A stretch of DNA of 64,000 nt from Mesobacillus subterraneus (GTDB taxonomy: Bacteria; Bacillota; Bacilli; Bacillales; Cytobacillaceae). The position numbers were made by a program, and so were the translations under genes. Under the pieces are notes generated by a model. The model had not been told where the DNA came from and searched no databases. It was given only the letters and a program-made list of their open reading frames with translations. This document shows, piece by piece, positions 53,128 to 61,786 of the stretch (the stretch's first letter is position 1; each line of letters begins with the position of its first letter). The DNA lies in NCBI RefSeq assembly GCF_003937825.1, contig NZ_RSFW01000021.1, forward strand, positions 1 through 64,000, given 5' to 3'.

Positions 53128-54960
53128 TTATTTTTTGCTTGAATTAAAGTTATAGAAGAATTTAGCGGTGATTGAACCGTCTTTATTCTCTTTGATGTTT
53201 GTCACATGGATTCCAGAATCAGCTGGAGTATCGCTGTAGCCCTTCCAGAAGTAGTAAGAGCCAGTGTGTACATTTCCGGAAACAGGAGTGATTTTGCTGC
53301 CAGTCTTGAAGAAGTCACCAGCGTCACCGCGGTTCACGTTCTTTTCAAGATCATACAAACCATCTGCCTGAAGGACGGACAGACCGTAATGCGTGACAAC
53401 TTCACCATTGCTTGCAGTCTGGGACTGATTGTACTGGAAGCGCTTATTCATCCAGTTTTCTACGTTATTCGGACGGAAGCCAGCAGTCTGATAAAGATTG
53501 ATGACATTTTCATCAACATGCCATGCAACCAGACCTTTCGCGTTTTCACCTTGACGGATCATGCCCTGGTTGAACCCATCCTGCTGGATATTTTCGAACA
53601 GGAAGTATTCAGTTCCATTTGATCCTGGAACTTCCATCTTCACGATACCATTGTCAGCAGTTGCTTTATTGATTGGTGGCAATGTAATTTCTTGTACTTC
53701 GCCTGGTTTTACTTCAATTGGATTCACCCAGCCTAAGAAAATCTTTGAGAAAGGATCAAAGTGTGTAGGAGAGTTTCCGCCATATGCTGCTGCATCTGGA
53801 TAACGCATCCAGGATCCGCCTGCCATCATGGAATAGTTACCAACACCCTCTGATGTATAAACCGTGTCATAGAAATCCGGAAGTCCCAGAGCATGTCCAA
53901 ATTCATGCGCATACACACCAGTCTGTGCAGGGAATGGACCTGTTTTCTTTTCATCGCTGTACGTATTTGTAGCTGCATCAAAACCTGCAACGTTTCCGCC
54001 GATACCAGGCTGGATGTTATAGTTGTTTACGACTACGCCATCATACGTCATATCTTCCTTGACTGTTTTTGCAATCCACTCGGATTGTTTCATGCCGGCA
54101 TGAACATCCGCTGGCTTGCCAGTTTCATAGTACTTGCCATAATATAGCGCGCTTAGCAAGCTCCATTTGTGTGACCAGAATTGTGCCGGGTCACGGCTGA
54201 ACTCAGCCCCTGTTCCTTCATGGACAACGAAGATATTAGGAACTTCACCATTTTCAGCGTATTGAGAGAAGTCAACCTGGTCATCTGCTGCTTTTAACAA
54301 ATCACGGATGAATTCACCTGTATGGGCATCACCGTTTTCATTGCCAAGAACATATTTTCCACTTTCCGCGTACTTACCTTCCTGATCCAAATAGTAGGAA
54401 GCTCCATGTGGCATTTCCACCCAAACGAATTCAGTATTTTCCTTGCGAACGAGGTTAATTGCTCCGTAACTTGATTCTTTGTAAGCATTTTGCATCGTAC
54501 GATTCTTCGGTACATTTGGACCATCAAATTTCTTGAACTGCTCCAGCTCATATGGGTTGTACTCAGTGCCAAAAATCAAGTCCTCATAATATTTGGCAGG
54601 TACTTGTCCAGGCATGTCCCCGATAGGCTCATCGCCTTCTGGATATTTAGCCAATAATACGAGTACAGGAACATCTCCTGTTGCTTCCTTGTAAGTGACA
54701 TGATTATCGCCAGGCTGGTGGAATTTTGTCCCATTCTGCGCAAGCTTTTCAGCTGGATCCACCTTTGATATATCAATACCTAATTCCTTTGCTCTATCCA
54801 CAAGCTCAGGAGCAGCACCTACATGGTGCGCCAGGCTTAATTCATATTTACTGTGTGTCTTTGCAGTCTGATCACTTGCACTGACTCCTGCGAAAACGGC
54901 ACTGCCCGCTAAAGCAAGAGACAAAGCTGAAGTTGAAAGGACTTTTAGCAATTCATTCAC
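53128..54960 (-). CDS. secreted M6-family metalloprotease (immune inhibitor A-like)
   Basis: This is a 610-aa extracellular zinc protease. The signal peptide (LSTSALSLALAGSAVFAGVSA) is followed by a propeptide to about residue 95, then the catalytic domain with zinc motif HEFGHALGLPDFYDT near residue 353 and the Met-turn region YSMMAGGSW. C-terminal beta-rich parts follow (GSYYFWKGYSD near 575). It is similar to InhA-type peptidases that cleave host or environmental proteins. The start is GTG at 54960 or, with AGGGAG better spaced, TTG at 54951. Confidence 0.92.
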   Translation of the reverse strand: MNELLKVLSTSALSLALAGSAVFAGVSASDQTAKTHSKYELSLAHHVGAAPELVDRAKELGIDISKVDPAEKLAQNGTKFHQPGDNHVTYKEATGDVPVLVLLAKYPEGDEPIGDMPGQVPAKYYEDLIFGTEYNPYELEQFKKFDGPNVPKNRTMQNAYKESSYGAINLVRKENTEFVWVEMPHGASYYLDQEGKYAESGKYVLGNENGDAHTGEFIRDLLKAADDQVDFSQYAENGEVPNIFVVHEGTGAEFSRDPAQFWSHKWSLLSALYYGKYYETGKPADVHAGMKQSEWIAKTVKEDMTYDGVVVNNYNIQPGIGGNVAGFDAATNTYSDEKKTGPFPAQTGVYAHEFGHALGLPDFYDTVYTSEGVGNYSMMAGGSWMRYPDAAAYGGNSPTHFDPFSKIFLGWVNPIEVKPGEVQEITLPPINKATADNGIVKMEVPGSNGTEYFLFENIQQDGFNQGMIRQGENAKGLVAWHVDENVINLYQTAGFRPNNVENWMNKRFQYNQSQTASNGEVVTHYGLSVLQADGLYDLEKNVNRGDAGDFFKTGSKITPVSGNVHTGSYYFWKGYSDTPADSGIHVTNIKENKDGSITAKFFYNFNSSKK

Positions 54961-55117
54961 TCCCTATTAGAATATTTCTATTTACTAAATAATATATAAT
55001 TTTCAGTATATTCTAAATAGGGAGAAAGTATCGTTTGATAGTTTTACCACTATGACAAAAGGCTTAAATATCAGGATATTATGTAATAATTTGGCATATC
55101 GGAATAATAATCCCCAA

Positions 55118-55150
55118 AAAAAAGACTCCGCCTAAGCGAAGCCTCCTCAG
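55118..55150 (-). terminator. terminator of the sulfur operon
   Basis: An imperfect GC-rich stem (GAGGCTTCGC / GGCGGAGTC) is followed on the minus strand by TTTTTTTTGGGG, directly after the TauE/SafE stop. Confidence 0.6.
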
Positions 55151-55154
55151 TTTT

Positions 55155-55931
55155 TTATAGTATATCCATCCAAATTTTAATAGCCGTAGCAAGAATCAAG
55201 CCTGCCAGGATGTATTGAAGTATTTTGGTATTCACTTTTTTACCAGCGTTGGCTCCCAGTGGTGAAGCAATCAAACTCGCTACGACCATGATCAGAGCAG
55301 GCCAGAATGCTACCTGGCCAGTGGCAAGCTTACCTACTGTTGATCCAATCGAAGAAATGAACGTAATCGCCAGTGATGTTGCAATGGTCATTCGTGTAGG
55401 GATCTTCAACACGACAAGCATGATCGGAACCAGCAAGAATGCGCCAGCTGCACCTACGATACCTGCACCGATACCGACGATGAATGCGAAAAATGCGGCA
55501 AGCCATTTATTGAATGTTACCTGATCAAGCGGGATATCATCTATATTTTTCTTCGGCACGAACATCATGACTGCAGCAATCAATGCCAGAATACCGTAGA
55601 CAAGGTTGATTCCGCCCTCAGACATGAATCTTGAGCCGTAGCTTCCGATCAAGGATCCAATCAGGATACTGGAACCCATGTAAATAATCAATGTCTTATT
55701 CAAGTATCCACCCTTACGATAAGCCCAGACACCACCGATCGTAGCGAAGAATACCTGGACCGCACTGATACCTGATACTTCATGGGCGCTGAAAGCAGCA
55801 ATCCCAAACAATGGCGGAATATATAAAAGCATTGGGTATTTAATGATTGAACCGCCAATTCCAACCATCCCGGATATATAAGAACCGATAAAACCAATTA
55901 AAAAGATGACGACTAAATAAGTAAAATCCAT
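55155..55931 (-). CDS. TauE/SafE-family sulfite/organosulfur exporter (YrkJ-like)
   Basis: This 258-aa membrane protein has about eight helices. The two TauE/SafE repeats begin [24 protein letters not shown] and [22 protein letters not shown]. Relatives export sulfite, sulfoacetate or other sulfur anions. It ends the operon DsrE, TusA-rhodanese, rhodanese-MBL, TusA, TauE, the same order as B. subtilis yrkE-yrkJ. Export of sulfite made by the persulfide dioxygenase is a reasonable inference. AAGGAGG precedes the ATG. Confidence 0.9.
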   Translation of the reverse strand: MDFTYLVVIFLIGFIGSYISGMVGIGGSIIKYPMLLYIPPLFGIAAFSAHEVSGISAVQVFFATIGGVWAYRKGGYLNKTLIIYMGSSILIGSLIGSYGSRFMSEGGINLVYGILALIAAVMMFVPKKNIDDIPLDQVTFNKWLAAFFAFIVGIGAGIVGAAGAFLLVPIMLVVLKIPTRMTIATSLAITFISSIGSTVGKLATGQVAFWPALIMVVASLIASPLGANAGKKVNTKILQYILAGLILATAIKIWMDIL

Positions 55932-56010
55932 CAGGCTTCCTCCTTAATCCCTATAATGGCTTTTTTTCGGCAAAGAGCATTTTTCGCCGAACAAGCTTTT
56001 TAAAACCAAA

Positions 56011-56036
56011 AGAAAAGGGAGACAAGCTCCCCCTTC
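56011..56036 (-). terminator. weak intercistronic hairpin
   Basis: GGGAG and CTCCC form a short stem with loop ACAAG. On the minus strand TTTTCTTTTGG follows. It lies between the TusA and TauE genes and may reduce read-through or stabilise the upstream message. Confidence 0.45.
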
Positions 56037-56042
56037 GTTCAA

Positions 56043-56270
56043 TTACGCCTTCTTCATCCAGAACTTGAACACACCGTTTTCTTCTTCATGCTTCAGAAGT
56101 TCGTTTCCAGTGGAATCAGCCCAAGCTGCAAGATCTTTTACAGCGCCTTTATCAGTTGTATGAATTTCTAGTACGTCTCCAGATTGAAGGTCAGTGATCG
56201 CCTTCTTAGTTTTTACGATTGGCATTGGACAAGCAAGTCCCTTTGCGTCTAATACTTTTGCTACGTTCAT
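56043..56270 (-). CDS. TusA-family sulfur carrier (YrkI-like)
   Basis: This is a 75-aa protein. [20 protein letters not shown] holds the single conserved Cys of the CPxP motif, which carries a persulfide. The length is that of stand-alone TusA. It probably relays sulfane sulfur between the rhodanese and DsrE-like proteins of this operon. AAGGAGG precedes the ATG. Confidence 0.93.
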   Translation of the reverse strand: MNVAKVLDAKGLACPMPIVKTKKAITDLQSGDVLEIHTTDKGAVKDLAAWADSTGNELLKHEEENGVFKFWMKKA

Positions 56271-56354
56271 GTTAAAATCCTCCTTGGTTGTATAAAAAGT
56301 TTATTTTTCATATGCCTCAAATGCCTTCCGGGGAGCAAAGTCCCCTGGAAAGAT

Positions 56355-57476
56355 TTATCTTACCGCACAGCGGTTAGGTCCAATTTCCATTTCTCTTTGC
56401 TTTTCTTCATCTGGGCTGATTTTACCCATGTTTGTTTCGCGGATTTCCTGGTAAGCATTTGGCTGTGGCGGCAGGTTCTCTGTTACCATTCTGCGGAACT
56501 CAGCTTCGTCTTCGATGTTCAAACCATGGTTCTTAGCGAACAGTGTACCTAATTTTTCAGATACGCTTCCATCTTCATTCAACTCTTCAATGATCATGAA
56601 GTGTGCAGGAAGAACAACTAGCTCATCAGAAAGTTGTTTGTAACGCGTGTAAAGTGAATTTCTCAGGTCTGCTACCCAGTCTTCAGCTTTACCGGCAAGG
56701 TCAGGACGTCCAATTGAATCAATGAATAGTATATCCCCGGATAGAAGATATTTTCCATCTACTACAAATGAAGTCGATCCGATTGTGTGGCCTGGCGTAT
56801 AGAGTGCATTGATGTCAATGTTTGTTTCGCCAATTTTCACATTATTGCCATCTTCAAGAGGCTGGTAGTTGAATGTAACTTCATCAGCGTCTTTTGGAGG
56901 CAGCCAGTAAGCAGCACCAGTTGCTTCAGCAATTTTTCTGCCGCCTGAAATGTGGTCTGCGTGCAGATGCGTATCAAATACATGCTTAATTTCAACGCCA
57001 AGCTCTTTAGCAAAATCCAGATAAACGTCTGTCATTCTTGTAGCGTCAATCAATGCTGCTTCACCGTTGGAAACAACTGCGTAAGAAAGGCAGCCTTTGC
57101 CGATGCGGACAAATTGGTACATTGCTCCGCCATCTTTAAGATCGCCAACCTTAACTGGCTCCAAGTGCTCGCTCCATGCTTTCATTCCGCCTTGAAGGTA
57201 AGATACTTCACGGCCTGCTTCCTCAAGCATTTCGGCAACCATAACAGAAGAGCCTTCTTTTGCTCATACCACAAGGACTTCTTTGTCAGTTGGTACCTGA
57301 TCAAGAATTTCTTCTACACCATCAAGTAGATCGAAGTAAGGAACATTCAAGTATTCGAAGTTTTCGCCTTCGATTTTCCAATCATTGAAGTCAGTCTCAT
57401 TACGGACATCAAGGATAAATAATGCTTCTTTATTGAACACTTTTTTTGTTACTTCTTTAGACGTCATAGCTTTCAT
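56355..57476 (-). CDS. rhodanese-MBL persulfide dioxygenase with in-frame UGA at the catalytic Cys position
   Basis: If the UGA at 57266-57264 is read through, this is a protein of about 373 aa. The N-terminal rhodanese has [17 protein letters not shown] and the active-site strand KEVLVV, then UGA in place of the catalytic Cys, then [13 protein letters not shown], exactly the C-x-x-G-S loop pattern. The MBL domain has [22 protein letters not shown] and SGDILFID. Both halves are otherwise intact and in one frame. A small hairpin (AGAAG/CUUCU, loop GCU starting with G) follows the UGA by about 10 nt. The start MKAMTSK (57476) has GGAGG, rather distant. It could be a selenoprotein, a point mutation or two proteins with re-initiation at 57242. 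Confidence 0.8.
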
Positions 57477-57517
57477 TTTGAGATTTACCTCCATAGGTAT
57501 ATTTTTATCTAAAATTT

Positions 57518-58096
57518 TTATTTTACTTTTGAATCAGTTGGTCCATTCCACTGAGACATGCCTGGTACGACGTTCCAGACATTTTCGAAGCCATTGCTTG
57601 AAAGTGTTTGTGAAGCCATGTCACTTCTGTTGCCTGTACGGCAGACAACAAGGATCGTTTTAGACTTATCGAGCTCAGCCAAACGGTTTTCCAAATCGCC
57701 AAAGGGAATCGAAACAGCGTTTGGAATGTGTCCAAAAGCATATTCCGCTGGTTCACGGACATCAAGGACAACAACATCCTCATTTGCTTCAAGTTTTTTG
57801 ATGACATCATCGTTTGAAACAACGTTTGGATATTTTGTTTCTTCCTGTTCTTCATCTGAACCGCCTTTACGGATATAGTGCTTAAGAACGTCACCTTCTT
57901 CTACTGTTCCAAGGTACTGGTTGCCAGAGCTCTTTGCCCATGCCTGGATATCCGCTCTGGAACCTTTATCCGTTGCGAGTACTTCCAAAACCTCGCCAGA
58001 ATTCATATTGTTGATTGCTTTTTTCGTTCTCACAATCGGCATTGGGCATGCAAGCCCTTTTGCGTCGACTGTTGCATTCGTTTTTACAGTTTCCAT
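57518..58096 (-). CDS. TusA-rhodanese fusion sulfurtransferase (YrkF-like)
   Basis: This is a 192-aa fusion. The N-terminal TusA domain (1-78) has [19 protein letters not shown] with its carrier Cys. The rhodanese domain (about 95-185) has [20 protein letters not shown] and the active-site loop [12 protein letters not shown]. Both cysteines are encoded normally, in contrast to the following gene. Domain order matches B. subtilis YrkF. GGAGG precedes the ATG. It probably passes persulfide within the operon's proteins. Confidence 0.93.
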   Translation of the reverse strand: METVKTNATVDAKGLACPMPIVRTKKAINNMNSGEVLEVLATDKGSRADIQAWAKSSGNQYLGTVEEGDVLKHYIRKGGSDEEQEETKYPNVVSNDDVIKKLEANEDVVVLDVREPAEYAFGHIPNAVSIPFGDLENRLAELDKSKTILVVCRTGNRSDMASQTLSSNGFENVWNVVPGMSQWNGPTDSKVK

Positions 58097-58123
58097 TTGT
58101 AGACCTCCAATTAAAAGTATCGA

Positions 58124-58602
58124 TTAGATAAACAGGTTGACGTTGCCGTCTTCAGCATCAGCCAGGTACGCAGCTACGCCTGCAAACTCGACGCCTTCCA
58201 TGATCTCTTCTTGTCTTAGACCAAGCAAATCTACTGTCATTTGGCAGGCTACAAGCTTAACATCCTGCTCCTTTGCCAATTCGATCAAGTCTGGAAGCGG
58301 CATTGCGTTGTGCTTCTTCATGACATCCTTGATCATCTTAGGACCGAATCCTGCAAAGTTCATTTTAGAAAGGCCCATTTTGTTGGCGCCTCTTGGCATT
58401 ATCTTGCCGAACATTTTTTCAATGAATGTTTTATCAGCCTGGATTGGCTCATCTTTTCTTAATGCGTTCAATCCCCAGAATGTGTGGAAGATTGTTACCT
58501 CATGATCATAAGCTGCAGCACCATTTGCAATGATGTAAGCAGCCATGACCTTGTCATAATCCCCGCTAAATAAAACGATCGTCGTTTTTTCTGTTCTCCC
58601 AT
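58124..58602 (-). pseudogene. DsrE/DsrF-like sulfur relay protein (YrkE-like), frameshifted near the start
   Basis: The main frame encodes a DsrE-like protein of about 155 aa: AAYIIANGAAAYDHEVTIFHTFWG, then the conserved Cys in VKLVACQMTVDLLG. Its expected N-terminus (TTIVLFSGDYDKVMAAY) can be read in frame, but no start codon serves that frame. An ATG with a strong AAGGGGGAG site lies at 58602 in another frame (MGEQKK). Adding one A to the AAAAAA run (plus-strand T6 at 58585-58590) would give MGEQKKTTIVLFSGDYDK. This is either a real frameshift or a homopolymer error. It is the first gene of the sulfur operon. Confidence 0.8.
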
Positions 58603-58690
58603 TTTACTTTCTCCCCCTTATTTATTACGGTTATGGGTATTTTTCTGTGTAAAAAAATATTTATCTTTTGTAACGTGTATACGTTGTTAA

Positions 58691-58706
58691 ATACCTTACA
58701 GGGTAT
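58691..58706 (-). promoter_or_regulatory. CsoR/CstR-type operator before the sulfur operon
   Basis: ATACCTTACAGGGTAT has ATACC and GGGTAT half-sites around a 5-nt centre, like the operators of CsoR-family repressors, including persulfide-sensing CstR. It lies about 90 bp upstream of the first gene. The cognate repressor is not adjacent; the CsoR-family gene at 9.2 kb is one candidate. Confidence 0.55.
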
Positions 58707-58739
58707 ATAGTATAAAATATTAATGCCTTTGTCAACACT

Positions 58740-59148
58740 ATTTATGAATATTTTATGACTTTTATTTTAGAGTTGGATTTTCTTCGGTTTGCAATCCTTT
58801 TTAAAAAAGATTTAACCTAGTTATTTTCGAAACGCATTTGCTCCGAAAAGTTGCAGACCATAAAGCAATCCAGTGCGAAACAATATCAGGTTATGAGCAT
58901 CTTATGATGCTTGTTCGGTAACATTGACTGTACGAGAAGGAATAATGGAATGTTTTTTAAGGAAATGATTAATCAAGATGTAGTTATAATTCATGCAGAT
59001 CCTCTGTGAAAGCATGAACTATATTTAATAGAAGAAAATATTTTATTTGTATAATAAAAAATGGAGGAATTCATACTTCATGAAGCAAGTAAAAGCCTGG
59101 CGCACGTCTTTATAATTAGCAGATTGTAAAGATTTTGTGCCGTCTTTC
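58740..59148. other. 400-bp AT-rich intergenic stretch
   Basis: No supported gene is present. Short frames have no proper ribosome site except a very small ORF near 58950 that ends after 19 codons. No terminator of note or repeat is seen. Confidence 0.45.
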
Positions 59149-59283
59149 TTAGTCTTCATCAAGCATTCTATATTTTACACTTTCATCATAAAGGCCGTTT
59201 TTCTTGCTCCAATACCAGATAATTCCTGCCGAAGCTGTGAAGGCGAACATAACCATTAGTAAGATCCATGCTCCAGGTGCCAT
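59149..59283 (-). CDS. CcoS/FixS-like small membrane protein
   Basis: This 44-aa protein reads MAPGAWILLMVMFAFTASAG, then IIWYWSKKNGLYDESVKYRM and LDED. One membrane helix is followed by the W-S-x-x-x-G-x-Y-D-E-S...R-M-L-D-E-D pattern, close to CcoS, which is needed to load cofactors into cbb3 oxidases. AAAGGAGGGATTAACG precedes the ATG. It is divergent from the cbb3-type oxidase operon, which supports the call. No hit search was possible. Confidence 0.65.
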   Translation of the reverse strand: MAPGAWILLMVMFAFTASAGIIWYWSKKNGLYDESVKYRMLDED

Positions 59284-59429
59284 CGTTAATCCCTCCTTTT
59301 TGGCAAAGTATTTTATATCGAACTACTCTAACAGATATTGATTAAACCGTCCAGAGTATATATTTTAGGGGTTGTAAAAAAAACACTTTGGGCTTAAACT
59401 GTGTTCAAAATAAATGAGGGGGTAACAAA

Positions 59430-59552
59430 ATGGACCACGAATCCCTTGGATTGTACTTTGATTTCCTTTATTACATCGGAGTGCCGATTCTTATCATCTT
59501 TATCCTCGATACCATTCGTAAAAAGTACAATAAAAAAGAAGAACAGAATTAA
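59430..59552 (+). CDS. 40-aa single-helix protein heading the oxidase operon
   Basis: The sequence is MDHESLGLYFDFLYYIGVPI, LIIFILDTIR and a lysine-rich tail KKYNKKEEQN. One membrane helix and a charged C-terminus recall CcoQ/FixQ-type small oxidase subunits, but similarity is only in form. GAGGGGG lies nine bases before the ATG. A terminator follows at 59566. Confidence 0.55.
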   Translation: MDHESLGLYFDFLYYIGVPILIIFILDTIRKKYNKKEEQN

Positions 59553-59565
59553 ACATCCCCTGCCG

Positions 59566-59594
59566 GAGCGGAACATACCGCTCTGTTTTTTTTT
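59566..59594 (+). terminator. terminator after the 40-aa gene
   Basis: GAGCGG and CCGCTC form a perfect stem with a 6-nt loop, followed by TG and ten T residues. Confidence 0.85.
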
Positions 59595-59774
59595 GCCAAA
59601 AATGGGGCAAATCCCTCCTTTTTTACCATCCAACCAGCACATATAAAACAATTGGATAACCCTATAGAAAAGTTGAATAACTTAAATGGTTTAAGCAATG
59701 TATCATGTAACATAGCAGATTGTGAAGAAATTGTGAAATATTTGTGTTTATTTTATGAACAAGGGAGTGTCAAA

Positions 59775-61148
59775 ATGTTTACAGATGAAAAATGGAGTTC
59801 TTCGAAGAATTGGTTCATCGCTGCTGTCTTCTGGATAATCGTCGGCATGACCATGGGACTTCTGACGGCCACAAAACAAATCTGGCCTGAATTGTTGAAC
59901 AATCGCTGGTTTACTTATGGGCATGTTCGTTCAGCCCACGTCATGCTGGTCATTTATGCATGGCTTTCGATGGCTTATGTCGGATCTATGTTCTACATGA
60001 TTCCTAAGCTTGCGAAGACAAAGGTTTATAGTGAAAAGCTAGGCAATTTTTCATTAGTTTTTTATAACATCGTTATTTTGGAAGGATTCTTCGCCTTGCT
60101 GTTGGGCCAGACCGAAGTAATCGAGTATGGAGAATTCCCGCTCTGGGTCGATGTTCAGCTTCTTATTGCGATTGGACTTGTAGGTTATAACCTTTTCAAG
60201 ACAGTTGGACAACGAACAGAAAAAATGCTGTATGTCAGCTTATGGTACTTCCTTGGATCATTGCTGTGGCTGCCGTTGACCTGGATTGTCGGCAACTTCC
60301 CGGCTCGATGGATCCCAAGTGGAGTACAGCAAGGGCTGATGGGCTGGTTCCTTGGCCATAACGCGATTGGTCTGTGGATGACAACAGTCGGAGTTGGACA
60401 GATTTACTACTTGCTGCCTAAACTGACTGGCCGCCCGCTTTACAGCCACCAGTTATCGATGATCGGTTTCTGGGCGATCGCAACTTTCTATGTATGGAAC
60501 GGTCCTCACCATCTGATGAATGGACCAATCCCAGGCTGGATTTCCAAGGCAGGTGTCATTCCTTCTATCGTTCTGCTTATTCCGGTTTGGGCCGTATTGG
60601 CGAACTTCTGGGGAACGATGAAAGGTTCATGGGCACAGACCAGAACAAGCGTACCGCTTCGTTTTACAATGGCCGGTACCATTTTCTACTTATTTGCATG
60701 TCTTCAGGGACCTTTGCAAGCCCTTCCATCCGTAAGTTCAGTCATTAAATTCACTCACTGGACTGTAGGGCATGCCCATATGGGACCGTTCGGAGCGTTC
60801 TCTTTCACATCTTTCGCCGCAATCTATTACATCCTGCCGAAAATCGTTGGACGTGAAATGTTCAGCAAAAGAGCAATGGAAGCCCACTTCTGGTTCTCAA
60901 CTGTCGGCTTCTTAGTATTTGCATTCTCACTATGGATCGCAGGCATCGTACAAGGCTTCGCCTGGATTGAAGGTGTTCCATTCCTGCAGACTGTACTGAT
61001 GATGGAACCATATGTACAGGGACGCGCAATCGGCGGAACGATGATGTATGTAGCTCAGTTCTTCCTGGCATGGAACATGTACAAGACAATCAAAATGGCA
61101 AAAATCGAGAAAAAACAGCAAGCACAGCAGCAAGCTGCTACTGCTTAA
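59775..61148 (+). CDS. cbb3-type cytochrome oxidase subunit I (CcoN-like)
   Basis: This haem-copper oxidase subunit of 457 aa has about twelve helices. Low-spin haem and active-site histidines are seen in GHVRSAHVMLVIYAW, WFLGHNAIGLWMTT (CuB His), WNGPHHLM (CuB pair) and FTHWTVGHAHMGPFGAF (haem ligands). The helix after WFLGHNAIG also carries the YY pair of GVGQIYYLLP. It reduces oxygen to water with high affinity. The start MFTDEKW (59775) follows AAGGGAG; the longer frame adds 41 unlikely residues. A NorB-like nitric oxide reductase is an alternative, but the following CcoO-type gene argues for cbb3. Confidence 0.88.
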   Translation: MFTDEKWSSSKNWFIAAVFWIIVGMTMGLLTATKQIWPELLNNRWFTYGHVRSAHVMLVIYAWLSMAYVGSMFYMIPKLAKTKVYSEKLGNFSLVFYNIVILEGFFALLLGQTEVIEYGEFPLWVDVQLLIAIGLVGYNLFKTVGQRTEKMLYVSLWYFLGSLLWLPLTWIVGNFPARWIPSGVQQGLMGWFLGHNAIGLWMTTVGVGQIYYLLPKLTGRPLYSHQLSMIGFWAIATFYVWNGPHHLMNGPIPGWISKAGVIPSIVLLIPVWAVLANFWGTMKGSWAQTRTSVPLRFTMAGTIFYLFACLQGPLQALPSVSSVIKFTHWTVGHAHMGPFGAFSFTSFAAIYYILPKIVGREMFSKRAMEAHFWFSTVGFLVFAFSLWIAGIVQGFAWIEGVPFLQTVLMMEPYVQGRAIGGTMMYVAQFFLAWNMYKTIKMAKIEKKQQAQQQAATA

Positions 61149-61163
61149 TGAGGAGGGAACACG

Positions 61164-61694
61164 TTGGAACGTAAACCATCAGCTGTATTAATCGTTGCTT
61201 TAATTCTATGGACTTTCGGTGTAGCCGGAACGGTCATCCTTCCCCTCTTCGACCAGGAAATCAACTCGGCGACTGCGAGCGGTGAGCTTCGCAACTATCC
61301 AGAGGATTCCGCTGAAGCAAGAGGAAGAGAAATCTATATCCAAAATGGCTGCCAAACGTGCCACACACAATTTGTAAGGGCATTGCCTGCTGACACTAAC
61401 CAAAACCTTGGACCAGTTTCCCAGGGCGGCGACTATAAATATGATTTGCCCCATCTATTGGGCTCCAACCGTACAGGCCCAGATTTGATGTGGGTTGGAT
61501 TGAAATACAATGAAGACTGGCAGCGACAGCACTTGATCGACCCGCAGTCAACAAGCCCGGGAACGATCATGCCATCATTCGATTATCTGTCCGACCAGGA
61601 GCTTGATGACCTTGTCGCTTACTTGATGAGCCTTAAGCCGACAGAAGAAAGACTTGAGGAATACAAGAAAGAGTTGAACAACCCAAATAATTAA
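61164..61694 (+). CDS. cbb3-type oxidase monohaem cytochrome c subunit II (CcoO-like)
   Basis: This 176-aa protein has one N-terminal helix (AVLIVALILWTFGVAGTVILP) and an extracytoplasmic cytochrome c domain. The haem motif is GCQTCHTQFVR, RTGPDLMWVG is the CcoO signature, and the axial Met is in GTIMPSFDYL. The start is TTG with GGAGGGAACACG upstream, 15 bp after ccoN. It carries electrons into subunit I. Confidence 0.9.
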   Translation: MERKPSAVLIVALILWTFGVAGTVILPLFDQEINSATASGELRNYPEDSAEARGREIYIQNGCQTCHTQFVRALPADTNQNLGPVSQGGDYKYDLPHLLGSNRTGPDLMWVGLKYNEDWQRQHLIDPQSTSPGTIMPSFDYLSDQELDDLVAYLMSLKPTEERLEEYKKELNNPNN

Positions 61695-61711
61695 AACCCT
61701 TGAATAGAAGC

Positions 61712-61744
61712 CATTACCTTAGACCCCTGGGGTTTAAGGTAATG
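61712..61744 (+). terminator. strong hairpin inside the oxidase operon
   Basis: A 10-bp perfect stem CATTACCTTA / TAAGGTAATG encloses a GACCCC/GGGGTT extension and is followed by ATTTTATCT. It lies between the ccoO-like and next cytochrome genes. It may be an attenuator or an RNA-stabilising or processing site that lowers downstream expression. Confidence 0.65.
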
Positions 61745-61786
61745 ATTTTATCTAACTCCAGCAATCTAAAAAGGCAGGTGGTTTTT

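Noticed and set aside
57225-57266. Hairpin after the UGA as a definite SECIS element
   Set aside because: The stem-loop AGAAG/CUUCU is real and its loop begins with G. It starts about 10 nt after the UGA, short of the usual spacing, so I report it only as suggestive.
55155-58602. UGA and frameshifts as evidence that the whole sulfur operon is decaying
   Set aside because: The other three genes are intact with strong ribosome sites, and the two homopolymer events could be sequencing errors, so decay of the operon is not established.
58950-59054. Small frame MFFKEMINQDVVIIHADPL, then TGA, then 14 more codons
   Set aside because: Considered as a second UGA-containing gene, but there is no ribosome site, no recognisable family and no cysteine context, so it is probably chance.
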